A DNA stretch of 64,000 bases from Firmicutes bacterium UBA6113 (lineage in GTDB: Bacteria; Bacillota; Clostridia; Tissierellales; Sedimentibacteraceae). Of the stretch, positions 16,745 to 25,490 are shown in pieces. The stretch is from the NCBI GenBank assembly GCA_002422545.1, contig DIWF01000021.1, positions 1 through 64,000 of the forward strand, written 5' to 3'. The notes under the pieces were generated by a model. That model made no database searches. It worked only from the letters and a program-made list of their open reading frames with translations, and was not told where the DNA came from. The translations under genes and the position numbers were made by a program. Numbering within the stretch: the stretch's first letter is position 1; each line of letters starts with the position of its first letter.

Positions 16745-17578
16745 ATGGATTGGAACAAGTCAAACACAATACTTATAATTGCATTTGTTATTTTAAATAT
16801 CATTTTATTGGCATCATACTTCAACAATGCATATACGGAAGAGTATGATGTCATGAATGATGAGCAGTTTGTTGAAAGCGTGGAAGAGCTGCTTAAACAA
16901 AAAAATATAACAATAAACTGCGAAATACCGGAACAGACATACGTTATGCCCATACTTGAAACTGAATATGAAATGATAGAAATAAACAACGAGCTTATTC
17001 AAAACTATCTGGGCAGCAGTGTAGAAGCAGTGGAAGATGTGTATGTGTACAACAATGATAATGGAGAAACACTTGAAATAATAAACGGAAAAAAACTGAG
17101 CTACACAGTTCGTGAAAAAATTCCGGGGAAAAATCCGACTGAAGAAGAGATGTCAGTTCTCATCAATGACTTTGTTGAAGAAAAAAACATCAGTATGGAA
17201 GGATACACAGAAAACCGCAGATATGTATCTGAAGATGCATGTGTTTATTCATATACGCAAAACTACAACGATTATTCCATGGGAAATTCATACATGAATT
17301 TTTGTGCTGATGCAAATGGTATTTACAAGTTTGAAATGCAGCGAATAAATCAAGTCAAGGAAATAACTGAAAAAGTGAGGACGGTCACTGCCGTCGAAGC
17401 TATAATGAGGCTTTTGACATATGATGATGTTTCAAACAAGGAAATAACAAAAATTGAAATGACATATTACAGCATGGAAGATGAGAATTGGCAGTACATT
17501 ACAAGAATAAATTCTGACCCTGCGTGGAAAGTTATATTCAGCGACGGTACTCAAAAACACCTTCCAAATGCTGATTGA
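16745..17578 (+). CDS. yycI: YycI-like regulator of the WalRK system
   Basis: The 277-residue product begins MDWNKSNTILIIAFVILNII, the typical YycI opening with a single membrane anchor (8-28), followed by an extracytoplasmic domain. AAAGGATG before ATG 16745 supports this start; an upstream TTG (16715) lies inside yycH. It is the last gene of the wal operon. The usual yycJ and htrA neighbours are absent; murA follows instead. Confidence 0.85.
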   Translation: MDWNKSNTILIIAFVILNIILLASYFNNAYTEEYDVMNDEQFVESVEELLKQKNITINCEIPEQTYVMPILETEYEMIEINNELIQNYLGSSVEAVEDVYVYNNDNGETLEIINGKKLSYTVREKIPGKNPTEEEMSVLINDFVEEKNISMEGYTENRRYVSEDACVYSYTQNYNDYSMGNSYMNFCADANGIYKFEMQRINQVKEITEKVRTVTAVEAIMRLLTYDDVSNKEITKIEMTYYSMEDENWQYITRINSDPAWKVIFSDGTQKHLPNAD

Positions 17579-17652
17579 TTACAAATAGTGACGCAATTGG
17601 AAAATACCGTGAAAGATAACCAATATTTAATAAACGTATATATTTTATTTTG

Positions 17653-17681
17653 TTGAAAAAAAACAAAAAATATTATATCAT
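17653..17681 (+). promoter_or_regulatory. Candidate SigA promoter for murA
   Basis: TTGAAA (17653-17658), a 17-base spacer and TATCAT (17676-17681) lie 90 bases before murA. This would separate murA from the wal operon. Confidence 0.5.
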
Positions 17682-17770
17682 ATTATGATGAATGTAATAA
17701 AATTGTAATATTGAGTATATCATTGCCAGTCAATTTAAATACATAAAAAAACAGAATTGAGGAATTGTTT

Positions 17771-19054
17771 ATGTCTAAATTTGTTATAGAAGGCGGAACA
17801 AAATTAAAAGGAAAAGTTAATATCGGAGGGTTTAAAAATGCTGCTGTTGCCATAATACCGGCTACATTGCTATGTCCGGGCAAGTGCATCATTCAAAATG
17901 TTCCTAAAATAGAAGACGTCAATGTATTCATTGACATATTGAATGAACTGGGCGCAGTGGCTGAACAAATAGACGACACTTCCATTTATGTTGATGCGTC
18001 TGACGTTAACGAATGCTATCTGAAAAACGGATTGTCGAAAAAAATGAGAGCTTCATATTATCTGCTGGGAGCAGGTCTGGGAAGATTCAAGAAAGCTTCC
18101 TCTCTTCTGCCAGGAGGATGTGACATAGGAGACAGGCCCATTGACCAGCACATAAAGGGTTTTGAAGCACTGGGAGCAACTGTTGACATCACACCCGAAG
18201 GAAGAGTTAATGTACAAGCCGATAAGCTGATTGGTGCAAAGATATATCTGGACGTTGTAAGCGTAGGGGCTACCATAAACATAATGTTGGCAGCAGTATA
18301 TGCAGAGGGAAGAACAATAATAGAAAATGCTGCAAAGGAACCGCACATAGTGGACACCGCAAACTTTTTGAATTCAATGGGAGCGGACATTAAGGGAGCA
18401 GGAACCGACGTCATAAGAATAAACGGAGTGAAAGAACTTACAGGCTGCACATACAAGGTAATTCCTGATCAGATAGAAGCCGGAACATACATGATTGCCG
18501 CGGCAGCCACAAAGGGAGACATCATAATAGACGATATAATACCAAAACATCTTGAGCCTGTGACTGCAAAACTGAAGGAAATGGGTGTTGGAATTGAAGA
18601 ATACGGAGATTCCATGAGAGTGTTTTACGATAAAGAGCTTGTTCCAGTAAACATACAGACTCTGCCATACCCTGGATTCCCAACAGATCTGCAGCAGCCT
18701 ATGACAGTTCTTTTATCAAGCGTCAACGGTGAAAGCACAGTGGTGGAAGGGGTATCCGAGGACCGATTCAAGTATGTGAATGAAATCAGGAAGATGGGCG
18801 CAAGCGTAGAATACACAAAGAAGCAGGCATGGATAAAAGGCAATCCTGAACTAAAGGGAACGGTGGTACAAGCCACAGATTTAAGAGCAGGTGCAGCCCT
18901 CATAATTGCAGGTCTCATTGCAAACGGGCTTACTGAAATAACAGACATACATCATATCGACAGGGGTTATGAGCATATAGAAAATAAGTTTATGAATTTA
19001 GGCGCAAAAATTAAAAGAGTTGTCAAGGATGAGGAACTAATTAATATAATATAA
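17771..19054 (+). CDS. murA: UDP-N-acetylglucosamine 1-carboxyvinyltransferase (MurA)
   Basis: The 427-residue enzyme transfers enolpyruvate from PEP to UDP-GlcNAc, the first committed step of peptidoglycan synthesis. K22-N23 in GGFKNAAVAI and the catalytic C117 in LLPGGCDIGDRP are present; the cysteine form is the one inhibited by fosfomycin. Length is normal. GAGG at 17759-17762 precedes ATG 17771. Clostridia often have two murA genes; I cannot tell which one this is. Confidence 0.92.
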   Translation: MSKFVIEGGTKLKGKVNIGGFKNAAVAIIPATLLCPGKCIIQNVPKIEDVNVFIDILNELGAVAEQIDDTSIYVDASDVNECYLKNGLSKKMRASYYLLGAGLGRFKKASSLLPGGCDIGDRPIDQHIKGFEALGATVDITPEGRVNVQADKLIGAKIYLDVVSVGATINIMLAAVYAEGRTIIENAAKEPHIVDTANFLNSMGADIKGAGTDVIRINGVKELTGCTYKVIPDQIEAGTYMIAAAATKGDIIIDDIIPKHLEPVTAKLKEMGVGIEEYGDSMRVFYDKELVPVNIQTLPYPGFPTDLQQPMTVLLSSVNGESTVVEGVSEDRFKYVNEIRKMGASVEYTKKQAWIKGNPELKGTVVQATDLRAGAALIIAGLIANGLTEITDIHHIDRGYEHIENKFMNLGAKIKRVVKDEELINII

Positions 19055-19069
19055 AAAAGAGTTGATAAT

Positions 19070-19387
19070 ATGCCTTTTTTTAACATATATATTGAACGGG
19101 AAAACATGGATTTCTACCAGCCCATACTATGCAGCTGTTGTGGGAAATACGGCAGGTATGAGGCATACATTGAATACCATGTTCTCAGGTTTTTCTGCAT
19201 ACCGCTGTTTACAGTGAAGAAAAAGTTTTTTGCAGTATCCACATGCTGCAACAATATTTACTTGATTAAAAACAGAGAAAAAGGATTTATGATTAAAAGA
19301 AAACAAGGATACAATGTGTTTTTGCTGGAAAAGGATTTGGAACCTTTATCAGAAAATGGTTGTCACGGTACTGACGCAGCATTTTGA
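19070..19387 (+). CDS. Cysteine-rich small protein, shortened paralogue of the gene at 41032
   Basis: The 105-residue product shares with the protein at 41032 a block CSCCxKYGRYEAxIE, then VL..FxIPxF, then STCCNNIYLI, suggesting a metal-binding fold. The C-terminal zinc ribbon (CPSCG...CPNCG) of the longer paralogue is missing: this one ends GCHGTDAAF, apparently after a frame loss. It lies 15 bases after murA and 41 before the next gene. The function is unknown. Confidence 0.6.
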   Translation: MPFFNIYIERENMDFYQPILCSCCGKYGRYEAYIEYHVLRFFCIPLFTVKKKFFAVSTCCNNIYLIKNREKGFMIKRKQGYNVFLLEKDLEPLSENGCHGTDAAF

Positions 19388-19428
19388 TGCGTAGAACATA
19401 ATTAAATATAATAATCATGGGGGAAAAT

Positions 19429-20784
19429 ATGTTTAATGATTTAAAGTACTTAAAAGTAAATCTTCCGGAAGATATACTTAAGTTGAAGTGCAGCGGAAAT
19501 TTTGAAGGAGCACAGAAACTAATAGACTTGCGCCTTGAAAAACAAATACCTGTTGCCATGAGAAAAAGGCTTGAAATTGAAAAAGAGATAATCACTACCA
19601 TAAAGGGTGAATATCCTTATTCATTCGAACAGGCACTGAAAATTATGCAGGACAACATAAAGGATTTTACTGAAGAAGAAATGGAAGAACTGCAGGAAAA
19701 TTCCCAGGCTGACTGGATTCTTGTAGACGGAAAGGTGAAGTTCAACGACAGCTTTTATGGCTCCATAGTCAAGACAAGATCAGACATTGAAGCAAGACTC
19801 AAAAACAAGGAAGTATCAAATGACGAAAGAGGGCAGTTCTTAAACGACAACATCAAAGACACAAAGAAAAACGGAAGCGCTTCATACTTCATCCGCATGA
19901 AGACATCAGTGAAGATTAAAAATCCCGGTGACAAATCAGGAGAAATTATAAAAGTTCATATGCCGCTGCCCATCCAATGCCAGCAGTCGGACATAAAAAT
20001 AATAAGTACAACGCCTGAAGCAAAATATTTGTCATCAGTTGACTATCCTCAAAGAACAGCATATTTTGAAACAAAGCTGGAAGGACCTCAGGAATTTTCA
20101 GTGGAATATTCCTTTGTAAGCAGACTCAGCTACAACAATCCGGATCCTTCACTGGTTTCGAAAGAGCAGCCAAAGTTCTTTACAGAGGAACAAGAACCAC
20201 ACATCATGTTTACTCCGTATATAAGAGAACTAGCAAAAGAAATAGTAGGAGATGAAACAAATCCTCTCATCAATGCAAGAAAAATATACGATTACATAAC
20301 ACAAAACGTGAGGTATTCCTACATGAGGGCATACTCCACCATAACAAATATTCCTGAATACGCAGCTCTGAACCTGAAAGGTGACTGCGGAGTGCAGGGG
20401 CTGTTGTTCATAACGCTGTTAAGATGCGCGGGAATTCCAGCAAGATGGCAGTCAGGATTAGCAGTAACACCACAGCACATCGGACCTCACGATTGGACAC
20501 AGTTTTATGTGGAACCTTTCGGATGGCTTTTTGCAGATCCTTCATTTGGAGGAGGAGCTTTAAGAAACGGAAACACTGAAAAATGGAATTTTTACTTCGG
20601 AAACCTGGATCCGTTCAGGATGGTTGCAAACTCCGAATTCCAGCATGAGTTTGATCCTCCGAAAAAATACTGGCGCCACGACCCCTACGACAACCAGGTG
20701 GGGGAATGCGAATACGAGGACAGAGGCCTGAGAAGAGAAGAATTCAAGGTAGAATACCAACTGTTAGAGATGAAAAAATTGTAA
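19429..20784 (+). CDS. Transglutaminase-like cysteine protease-fold protein
   Basis: The product, about 451 residues, has no signal peptide. A C-terminal transglutaminase-like core carries Cys320 in LKGDCGVQGLLFITLLRCAG, His in GPHDWTQFYVEPFGW and Asp in FADPSFGGG, the Cys-His-Asp triad. The N-terminal half (about 1-200) is charged and helical, followed by a beta region like the domain preceding many TGc cores. GGGGGAA precedes ATG 19429; ATG 19417 overlaps it. It probably acts as a peptidase or amidase on an unknown substrate. Confidence 0.8.
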   Translation: MFNDLKYLKVNLPEDILKLKCSGNFEGAQKLIDLRLEKQIPVAMRKRLEIEKEIITTIKGEYPYSFEQALKIMQDNIKDFTEEEMEELQENSQADWILVDGKVKFNDSFYGSIVKTRSDIEARLKNKEVSNDERGQFLNDNIKDTKKNGSASYFIRMKTSVKIKNPGDKSGEIIKVHMPLPIQCQQSDIKIISTTPEAKYLSSVDYPQRTAYFETKLEGPQEFSVEYSFVSRLSYNNPDPSLVSKEQPKFFTEEQEPHIMFTPYIRELAKEIVGDETNPLINARKIYDYITQNVRYSYMRAYSTITNIPEYAALNLKGDCGVQGLLFITLLRCAGIPARWQSGLAVTPQHIGPHDWTQFYVEPFGWLFADPSFGGGALRNGNTEKWNFYFGNLDPFRMVANSEFQHEFDPPKKYWRHDPYDNQVGECEYEDRGLRREEFKVEYQLLEMKKL

Positions 20785-20802
20785 TAGAACTATATACCAA
20801 TT

Positions 20803-20828
20803 GTAGGGGAGGACCTTGTGTCCTCCCG
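20803..20828. repeat. Half unit of the GTAGGGG/CCCCTAC dispersed repeat
   Basis: GTAGGGGAGGACCTTG-TGTCCTCCCG is the left arm of the repeat family, standing alone here. Confidence 0.75.
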
Positions 20829-20876
20829 AAATTACCAGCCCATACAGTTTGTATAATCTGTGTTTGTCAAAGTCAT

Positions 20877-20911
20877 AACCTGATTCATAAAAGAGTCAGG
20901 TTCTTTCATTT
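20877..20911 (+). terminator. Probable terminator after the transglutaminase-like gene
   Basis: AACCTGA and TCAGGTT form a 7-bp stem around a 12-base loop, followed by CTTTCATTT. Confidence 0.55.
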
Positions 20912-20979
20912 CAAACAGTTGAACAAAGTCAAGAATAGTGATATTATTAACAATAAGACTAAATGATGGATGGGGAATT

Positions 20980-22845
20980 ATGTTTGAAAAAGACAGTTTT
21001 GAAAGACAATTTACAGACATGATACATGACGGGTTCATATTCATTGATACCATGGGAATCATTCAAATATACAACAGCAAGGCAAAGGAAATATTCGGAA
21101 TAGATTATAAACCTGAGTACAGCCACAGCTCCGGAAAAATTGAAAAGGGGGATATTGTGGTCATTGCAGATAGCTGCATAGGTAAGGATGATGGAGGTCT
21201 TTCTCCAGAATCTCTTAAATATATAGGCATTAGAAACAGCAATATAAAAACTGGAGATGCCATTGTTGCTGTAGGAAGCTACTGTGGTGACAGAAGGTTT
21301 GTTCCAAAATATGTATACAGCGGTAACGACAACCTACATGATAAACTTGAGCTTGAAGGAATGTATCATGGAATACCTATTTCATCTTCCATAGATTTTG
21401 TAAACGGTATTTGTACAGTAACAGCAGGAAAGGAAATTTACAAGATTGAATTTGTCAAATGTATAGGTCATATGGTCGTTTTAGATGCGAATACTAAAAA
21501 AATGAAGTTCTACCAGACCAAAGGATATACTGCAAGGGGCGAAGACATAAACGCATTGCTTAAGGGCAAAGAGTTCAGGTCTAAGGGCAATGATACTGAG
21601 CTTTTTGATGTGATTGGGAAAAATGTATTTGAAATACACAACAGCAATTCTACCATTAAGGAATTTTATGACGCAGCAGTGGGGAATGATATCAGGTATT
21701 CAGATGAATACAAGGAGATAAACGGAAGACCGACTATCTGCTCCCTGCATCCTGTGGACAAGGATGGTAAAAGATCGGGCGCAGTGTTGATAATCAAGGA
21801 CATATCTGAAATCAAAAAAATTATCAGCGAACGTGACGAAGCTCTGCAAAACCTATTCAAGATGGAAAGAAAACTAAGCGATGAGGAGGCTACCGAAAAA
21901 TTGTTGCCTGATATTGCAGGTGACAGCAGGGAAATAACCAACGTGAAAAAGCTGGCCTTGAAGGCTGCAAAGTCCAATTCGACAGTGCTGATACTGGGGG
22001 AAAGTGGGACAGGAAAGAGTATGCTGGCAAAATCAATTCACGAAAACAGCAGTTATTGCAAAAATCCATTTATAGCTGTAAACTGCAGCTCAATACCGGA
22101 AAACTTGCTGGAAAGTGAACTTTTTGGTTATGAAGGAGGTGCCTTCACCGGGGCGAAGTCCGGAGGAAAGATTGGATTATTTGAAGCAGCACAAAACGGC
22201 ACATTATTTCTGGATGAAATAGGTGAGATTTCAATGTCCCTTCAATCAAAGCTGCTTCAGGTTCTACAGGATAAGTCATATTACAAGGTGGGCAGCAAGG
22301 ATATTAAAAGAACTGAAGCAAGAATAATTGTGGCTACTAACAGGAATCTGGAAGAAGAAGTACAAAAAGGACGATTCAGAGAGGACTTGTACTACAGGAT
22401 AAATGTATTTCCAATCTGGATGCCACCCCTAAGAGAAAGAAGAGAAGATATTTATTCTCTTGTAAGGAATATACTGCCAAGAGTTTGCAAACGGACAGGC
22501 TGCGGAGAAAAAGGAATTTCAGGAGAAGCATTGAGGCTGTTGTACTCCTATGATTATCCGGGAAATGTAAGGGAGCTGGAGAATATTCTCGAAAGGGCAG
22601 TAAACATGGCAGAGCGAAAAACAATCTTTTCAAGTCACTTAGCTGTAAAAAGAAACAGGCTGCAGAATAAGGCGGGTGCTAAAGGGCTGAGAAAATTGAA
22701 AGAAATAATCAACAATGCAGAAAAGGAAGCAATTGAAGAAGCAATAGCTGCAAACAACGGTGATTATAAATCAGCCATTATGGCTCTTGACATCGGCAAG
22801 ACAGCTTTTTATGAAAAGGTTAAAAAACATAATATAGTTATTTAA
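20980..22845 (+). CDS. Sigma-54-dependent transcriptional activator with PAS sensors
   Basis: The 621-residue product has a PAS-like domain (about 5-45), an unfamiliar beta-rich insert of about 150 residues with GDIVVIADSCIGKDDGGLSP, a second PAS (about 200-285), a coiled linker, an AAA+ domain with Walker A GESGTGKS (340-347) and the sigma-54 contact loop GAFTGA (387-392), and a C-terminal Fis-type helix-turn-helix. It opens sigma-54 promoters by ATP hydrolysis. GGGGAA supports ATG 20980. It faces the spmA-spmB-S66 peptidase genes, whose upstream region has a near-consensus -24/-12 promoter, so those are the likely targets. Confidence 0.92.
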   Translation: MFEKDSFERQFTDMIHDGFIFIDTMGIIQIYNSKAKEIFGIDYKPEYSHSSGKIEKGDIVVIADSCIGKDDGGLSPESLKYIGIRNSNIKTGDAIVAVGSYCGDRRFVPKYVYSGNDNLHDKLELEGMYHGIPISSSIDFVNGICTVTAGKEIYKIEFVKCIGHMVVLDANTKKMKFYQTKGYTARGEDINALLKGKEFRSKGNDTELFDVIGKNVFEIHNSNSTIKEFYDAAVGNDIRYSDEYKEINGRPTICSLHPVDKDGKRSGAVLIIKDISEIKKIISERDEALQNLFKMERKLSDEEATEKLLPDIAGDSREITNVKKLALKAAKSNSTVLILGESGTGKSMLAKSIHENSSYCKNPFIAVNCSSIPENLLESELFGYEGGAFTGAKSGGKIGLFEAAQNGTLFLDEIGEISMSLQSKLLQVLQDKSYYKVGSKDIKRTEARIIVATNRNLEEEVQKGRFREDLYYRINVFPIWMPPLRERREDIYSLVRNILPRVCKRTGCGEKGISGEALRLLYSYDYPGNVRELENILERAVNMAERKTIFSSHLAVKRNRLQNKAGAKGLRKLKEIINNAEKEAIEEAIAANNGDYKSAIMALDIGKTAFYEKVKKHNIVI

Positions 22846-22847
22846 TT

Positions 22848-22890
22848 AATTCCGCAAAACAGGAAACATTCCTGTTTTGCGGAATTTTAT
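22848..22890 (+). terminator. Strong rho-independent terminator
   Basis: An 18-bp perfect stem, AATTCCGCAAAACAGGAA with its complement at 22869-22886, closes around a 3-base loop, followed by TTATCATTTT. The stem itself contains TTCC...GGAA half-sites like those of the palindrome at 22948, so it might double as an activator site. Confidence 0.85.
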
Positions 22891-22947
22891 CATTTTATTG
22901 AAAAACAAATATCTTATTGAAAAATAATTAATGGTGAATTACTTTTA

Positions 22948-22963
22948 TTCCGCGAATACGGAA
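22948..22963. promoter_or_regulatory. Candidate upstream activator site for the sigma-54 regulator
   Basis: TTCCG-CGAATA-CGGAA is a 16-base palindrome about 120-130 bases before the -24 element, a normal distance for an enhancer site. Binding by the adjacent regulator is inferred. Confidence 0.45.
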
Positions 22964-23077
22964 AAAATGACATTTAAAATGTAGACAAACGAAATTGTTC
23001 TGCTTTTCGTAATAGAAATAAATATTGAAGTTGCAATGGAATTCGGCAATTTATTTTTTTGTTTGCATTTTAATTTT

Positions 23078-23093
23078 TGGCATACAAATTGCT
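23078..23093 (+). promoter_or_regulatory. Sigma-54 (-24/-12) promoter
   Basis: TGGCATACAAATTGCT fits the consensus TGGCACG-N4-TTGCW, with GG at 23079-23080 and GC at 23091-23092 in the required spacing. Transcription would start near 23104, about 108 bases before spmA. Confidence 0.88.
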
Positions 23094-23211
23094 TTATATT
23101 TCGACAGCTATAATTAATATGTGTTATTCAAGATTCAGAGGGGAGGATTAATTGGGTTTGTAAATCCCTGCAAAATTTACAAGATAAAAATACTAAAATG
23201 GGAGAACAAAA

Positions 23212-23844
23212 ATGATTAATGGAATTTGGTTAGGTTTAATAGTTATTGGTGTTGTAGTTGCTATTTTTACCGGTAATGTTCAGGCAGTTACAGATGCAGC
23301 CATAAACTTTTCCGGCACAGCAGTGGAAATAGCAATAGGACTTATCGGAATAATGACTTTATGGCTTGGAATCATGGCTATCGCTGAAAAATCAGGTTTA
23401 ATAAGAGGATTAGCTAAAGCTTTAAGTCCTATTATGAAAAAATTGTTCCCGGATGTTCCGGCAGACCATCCTGCAATGGGAGCAATGATAATGAATATAG
23501 CAGCAAATATCCTTGGACTGGGAAATGCTGCAACTCCATTTGGGCTTAAGGCCATGGAAGAACTTGATACATTAAATGAGCACAAGGGTGTTGCAACAGA
23601 TGCCATGGTAATGTTCCTGGCAATAAACACATCATCTGTAACACTTTTGCCTGCAACTGTTATTGGATTAAGGGCAGCAGCAGGTTCTGCAAATGCAACA
23701 GAAGTTATTGGACCTGTTATTCTGGCTACAACAATATCTACGGTTTCAGCCATAATACTTGCAAAATTGTTCGGAAAAATGAAAAGATACAAGGTTGAAA
23801 ACTATATAGAAAAATCTGATGTAGAAAACGTACAGGAGGGATAA
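23212..23844 (+). CDS. spmA: Spore maturation protein A-like (nucleoside-recognition/Gate domain) membrane protein
   Basis: The 210-residue membrane protein has about five hydrophobic segments and the SpmA landmarks FSGTAVEIAIGLIGIMTLWL, ADHPAMGAMIMNIAANILGL, GNAATPFGLKAM and FLAINTSSVTLLP. SpmA and SpmB are needed for spore core dehydration in Bacillus and clostridia, and resemble halves of Gate-type transporters. Its stop is two bases before the spmB ATG. Expression from a sigma-54 promoter, rather than a sporulation sigma factor, hints at a metabolic or transport role here. Confidence 0.88.
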   Translation: MINGIWLGLIVIGVVVAIFTGNVQAVTDAAINFSGTAVEIAIGLIGIMTLWLGIMAIAEKSGLIRGLAKALSPIMKKLFPDVPADHPAMGAMIMNIAANILGLGNAATPFGLKAMEELDTLNEHKGVATDAMVMFLAINTSSVTLLPATVIGLRAAAGSANATEVIGPVILATTISTVSAIILAKLFGKMKRYKVENYIEKSDVENVQEG

Positions 23845-23845
23845 T

Positions 23846-24379
23846 ATGCTGCAGACAGTTTTAAATACAATATCATTATATGCAATACCAGCTATATTGT
23901 TGGGAATACCGCTTTACGGATATGTTAAAAAAGTCAAGGTTTATGAAGTGTTTGTAGGCGGTGCAAAAGAAGGATTTGATACAGCAATAAGAATAATACC
24001 ATACCTTGTTGCAATGCTTGCTGCTATAGGAATTTTCAGAGCTTCAGGAGCAATGAACTTTGTTGTTAAATTATTAAGCCCTGTAACAAGCTTAATAGGA
24101 TTACCTGCAGAAGTTCTGCCAATGGGTATCATGAGATCACTATCAGGTGGCGGCGCTGAAGGAATGATGGTTGAACTGTTCAATACATATGGACCGGATT
24201 CATTAATAGGAAGAATGGCTTCAGTTGCTATGGGTTCAACAGAAACTACAATGTACTGCATAGCAGTTTATTACGGAGTTGCAAAAATAACAAAAGTAAG
24301 ACACACGCTGTCTGTAGGCCTGCTAGTTGATGCAATAAGCTTAATAGCTGCAGCTATAATCACAAACATAGTTTTTTAA
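23846..24379 (+). CDS. spmB: Spore maturation protein B-like membrane protein
   Basis: The 177-residue Gate-domain membrane protein has KEGFDTAIRIIPYLVAMLAA, FRASGAMN and PMGIMRSLSGGGAEG as in SpmB. AGGAGG precedes ATG 23846, immediately after spmA. SpmA and SpmB probably form one complex in the membrane. It is the second gene of a likely three-gene sigma-54 operon. Confidence 0.88.
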   Translation: MLQTVLNTISLYAIPAILLGIPLYGYVKKVKVYEVFVGGAKEGFDTAIRIIPYLVAMLAAIGIFRASGAMNFVVKLLSPVTSLIGLPAEVLPMGIMRSLSGGGAEGMMVELFNTYGPDSLIGRMASVAMGSTETTMYCIAVYYGVAKITKVRHTLSVGLLVDAISLIAAAIITNIVF

Positions 24380-24401
24380 TTGACAGAAAGAAGGTAACAA
24401 A

Positions 24402-25316
24402 ATGTTTTTTCCTGATAAGCTAAAAAAGGGCGATACAGTGGCAATAATAGCTCCATCTTCTCCTGTAACCACAGATCAAGCCGATGCATGCAAAAAGCTG
24501 GTTGAAGAAATGGGATATAAGGTTAAAATGGGAAAATGTACATACCAGTCATTGCACGGATATTCTGCAGGTCTTGGAAAGTCAAGAGCAGAGGACATCA
24601 ATGAAATGTTTGGCGACAAGGAAGTAAAAGCCATATGGTGCATAAGAGGCGGAGACACAAGCTCTCACACCATGGATAAAATTGACTTTGGAATGATTAA
24701 AAACAATCCTAAAATATTTGTGGGATACAGCGATGTTACAAACTTGAACGTGAATTTCAATCAGAAATGTGGTTTTGTAACATTCCACGGCCCCATGGTA
24801 AAATCCAACATGCTTAATGACTACGACGATTTCACACGAACAAGCTTCGAAAAGGCACTAAACATGGAAGACGAAATTCTGCTTAAAAACCCGCCGGGTG
24901 AAGAGTTCCAGGTAATGGTTGAGGGCTGTGCCCAAGGAACCATTGTGGGAGGAAATTTATCTCTTCTTGTTTCCATGATAGGAACACCATATGAAGTTGA
25001 TACAAAGGATAAAATTTTATTCATTGAAGATGTTGAAGAAAATGTAAGAAGACTGGACAGAATGATGTACCAGCTTAAATATTCAAACAAACTGAAGGAT
25101 TCAGCAGGAATAATTTTCGGAGATTTTACAGATTGTGTCAACGAAAAGGACAGCGAATATACAGTTATTGAAATGCTCAAGGATGTCCTTGCAGATTACA
25201 ATAAACCGGTTATGTACAACATTAAGTCAGGGCATTGCTTCCCTATGTCAACAATCCCGTTAGGAGCAAACTGCACTATTGACACAAAAACAAAATCAAT
25301 TAAATTCAATATATAA
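24402..25316 (+). CDS. LD-carboxypeptidase, peptidase family S66
   Basis: The 304-residue product has the S66 features: N-terminal LKKGDTVAIIAPSSPV, AIWCIRGGDTSSH, nucleophile S110 in VGYSDVTNL, FHGPM, then the Glu region LFIEDVEENVRRLDRMMYQL (near 210) and His in KSGHCFPMST (near 285). Members cut L,D peptide bonds in murein tetrapeptides or, as MccF, peptide-nucleotide antibiotics. It lies 22 bases after spmB, so it may act on small peptides moved by the SpmAB-like pair (inference). Confidence 0.88.
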   Translation: MFFPDKLKKGDTVAIIAPSSPVTTDQADACKKLVEEMGYKVKMGKCTYQSLHGYSAGLGKSRAEDINEMFGDKEVKAIWCIRGGDTSSHTMDKIDFGMIKNNPKIFVGYSDVTNLNVNFNQKCGFVTFHGPMVKSNMLNDYDDFTRTSFEKALNMEDEILLKNPPGEEFQVMVEGCAQGTIVGGNLSLLVSMIGTPYEVDTKDKILFIEDVEENVRRLDRMMYQLKYSNKLKDSAGIIFGDFTDCVNEKDSEYTVIEMLKDVLADYNKPVMYNIKSGHCFPMSTIPLGANCTIDTKTKSIKFNI

Positions 25317-25318
25317 AT

Positions 25319-25356
25319 AATAGGTAAAACTCTTTTGGGTTTTACCTATGCATTTT
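25319..25356 (+). terminator. Rho-independent terminator of the spmAB-S66 operon
   Basis: ATAGGTAAAAC and GTTTTACCTAT form an 11-bp stem with an 8-base loop; TGCATTTT follows. Confidence 0.8.
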
Positions 25357-25381
25357 AAAAAGGATATTTATTATAAAATAG

Positions 25382-25410
25382 TTGAGAATATATAAATTTT
25401 CTGGTATAAT
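25382..25410 (+). promoter_or_regulatory. SigA promoter for lysA-dapF
   Basis: TTGAGA (25382-25387), a 17-base spacer and TATAAT (25405-25410) precede lysA. The leader of about 75 bases is too short for a lysine riboswitch. Confidence 0.75.
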
Positions 25411-25490
25411 ATTTGCATTTATATTAAGGTTAAGCTATACTAATTAAAATTGTAAATAACTCCATAAAAATTAAGAAGGAGATAATGATA

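Noticed and set aside
18053..18948. Minus-strand open frames over murA
   Set aside because: They are shadows of a well-supported gene, with hydrophobic or Ser-rich translations and no start signals.
25411..25490. Lysine riboswitch before lysA
   Set aside because: The leader is only about 75 bases and shows none of the expected helices.
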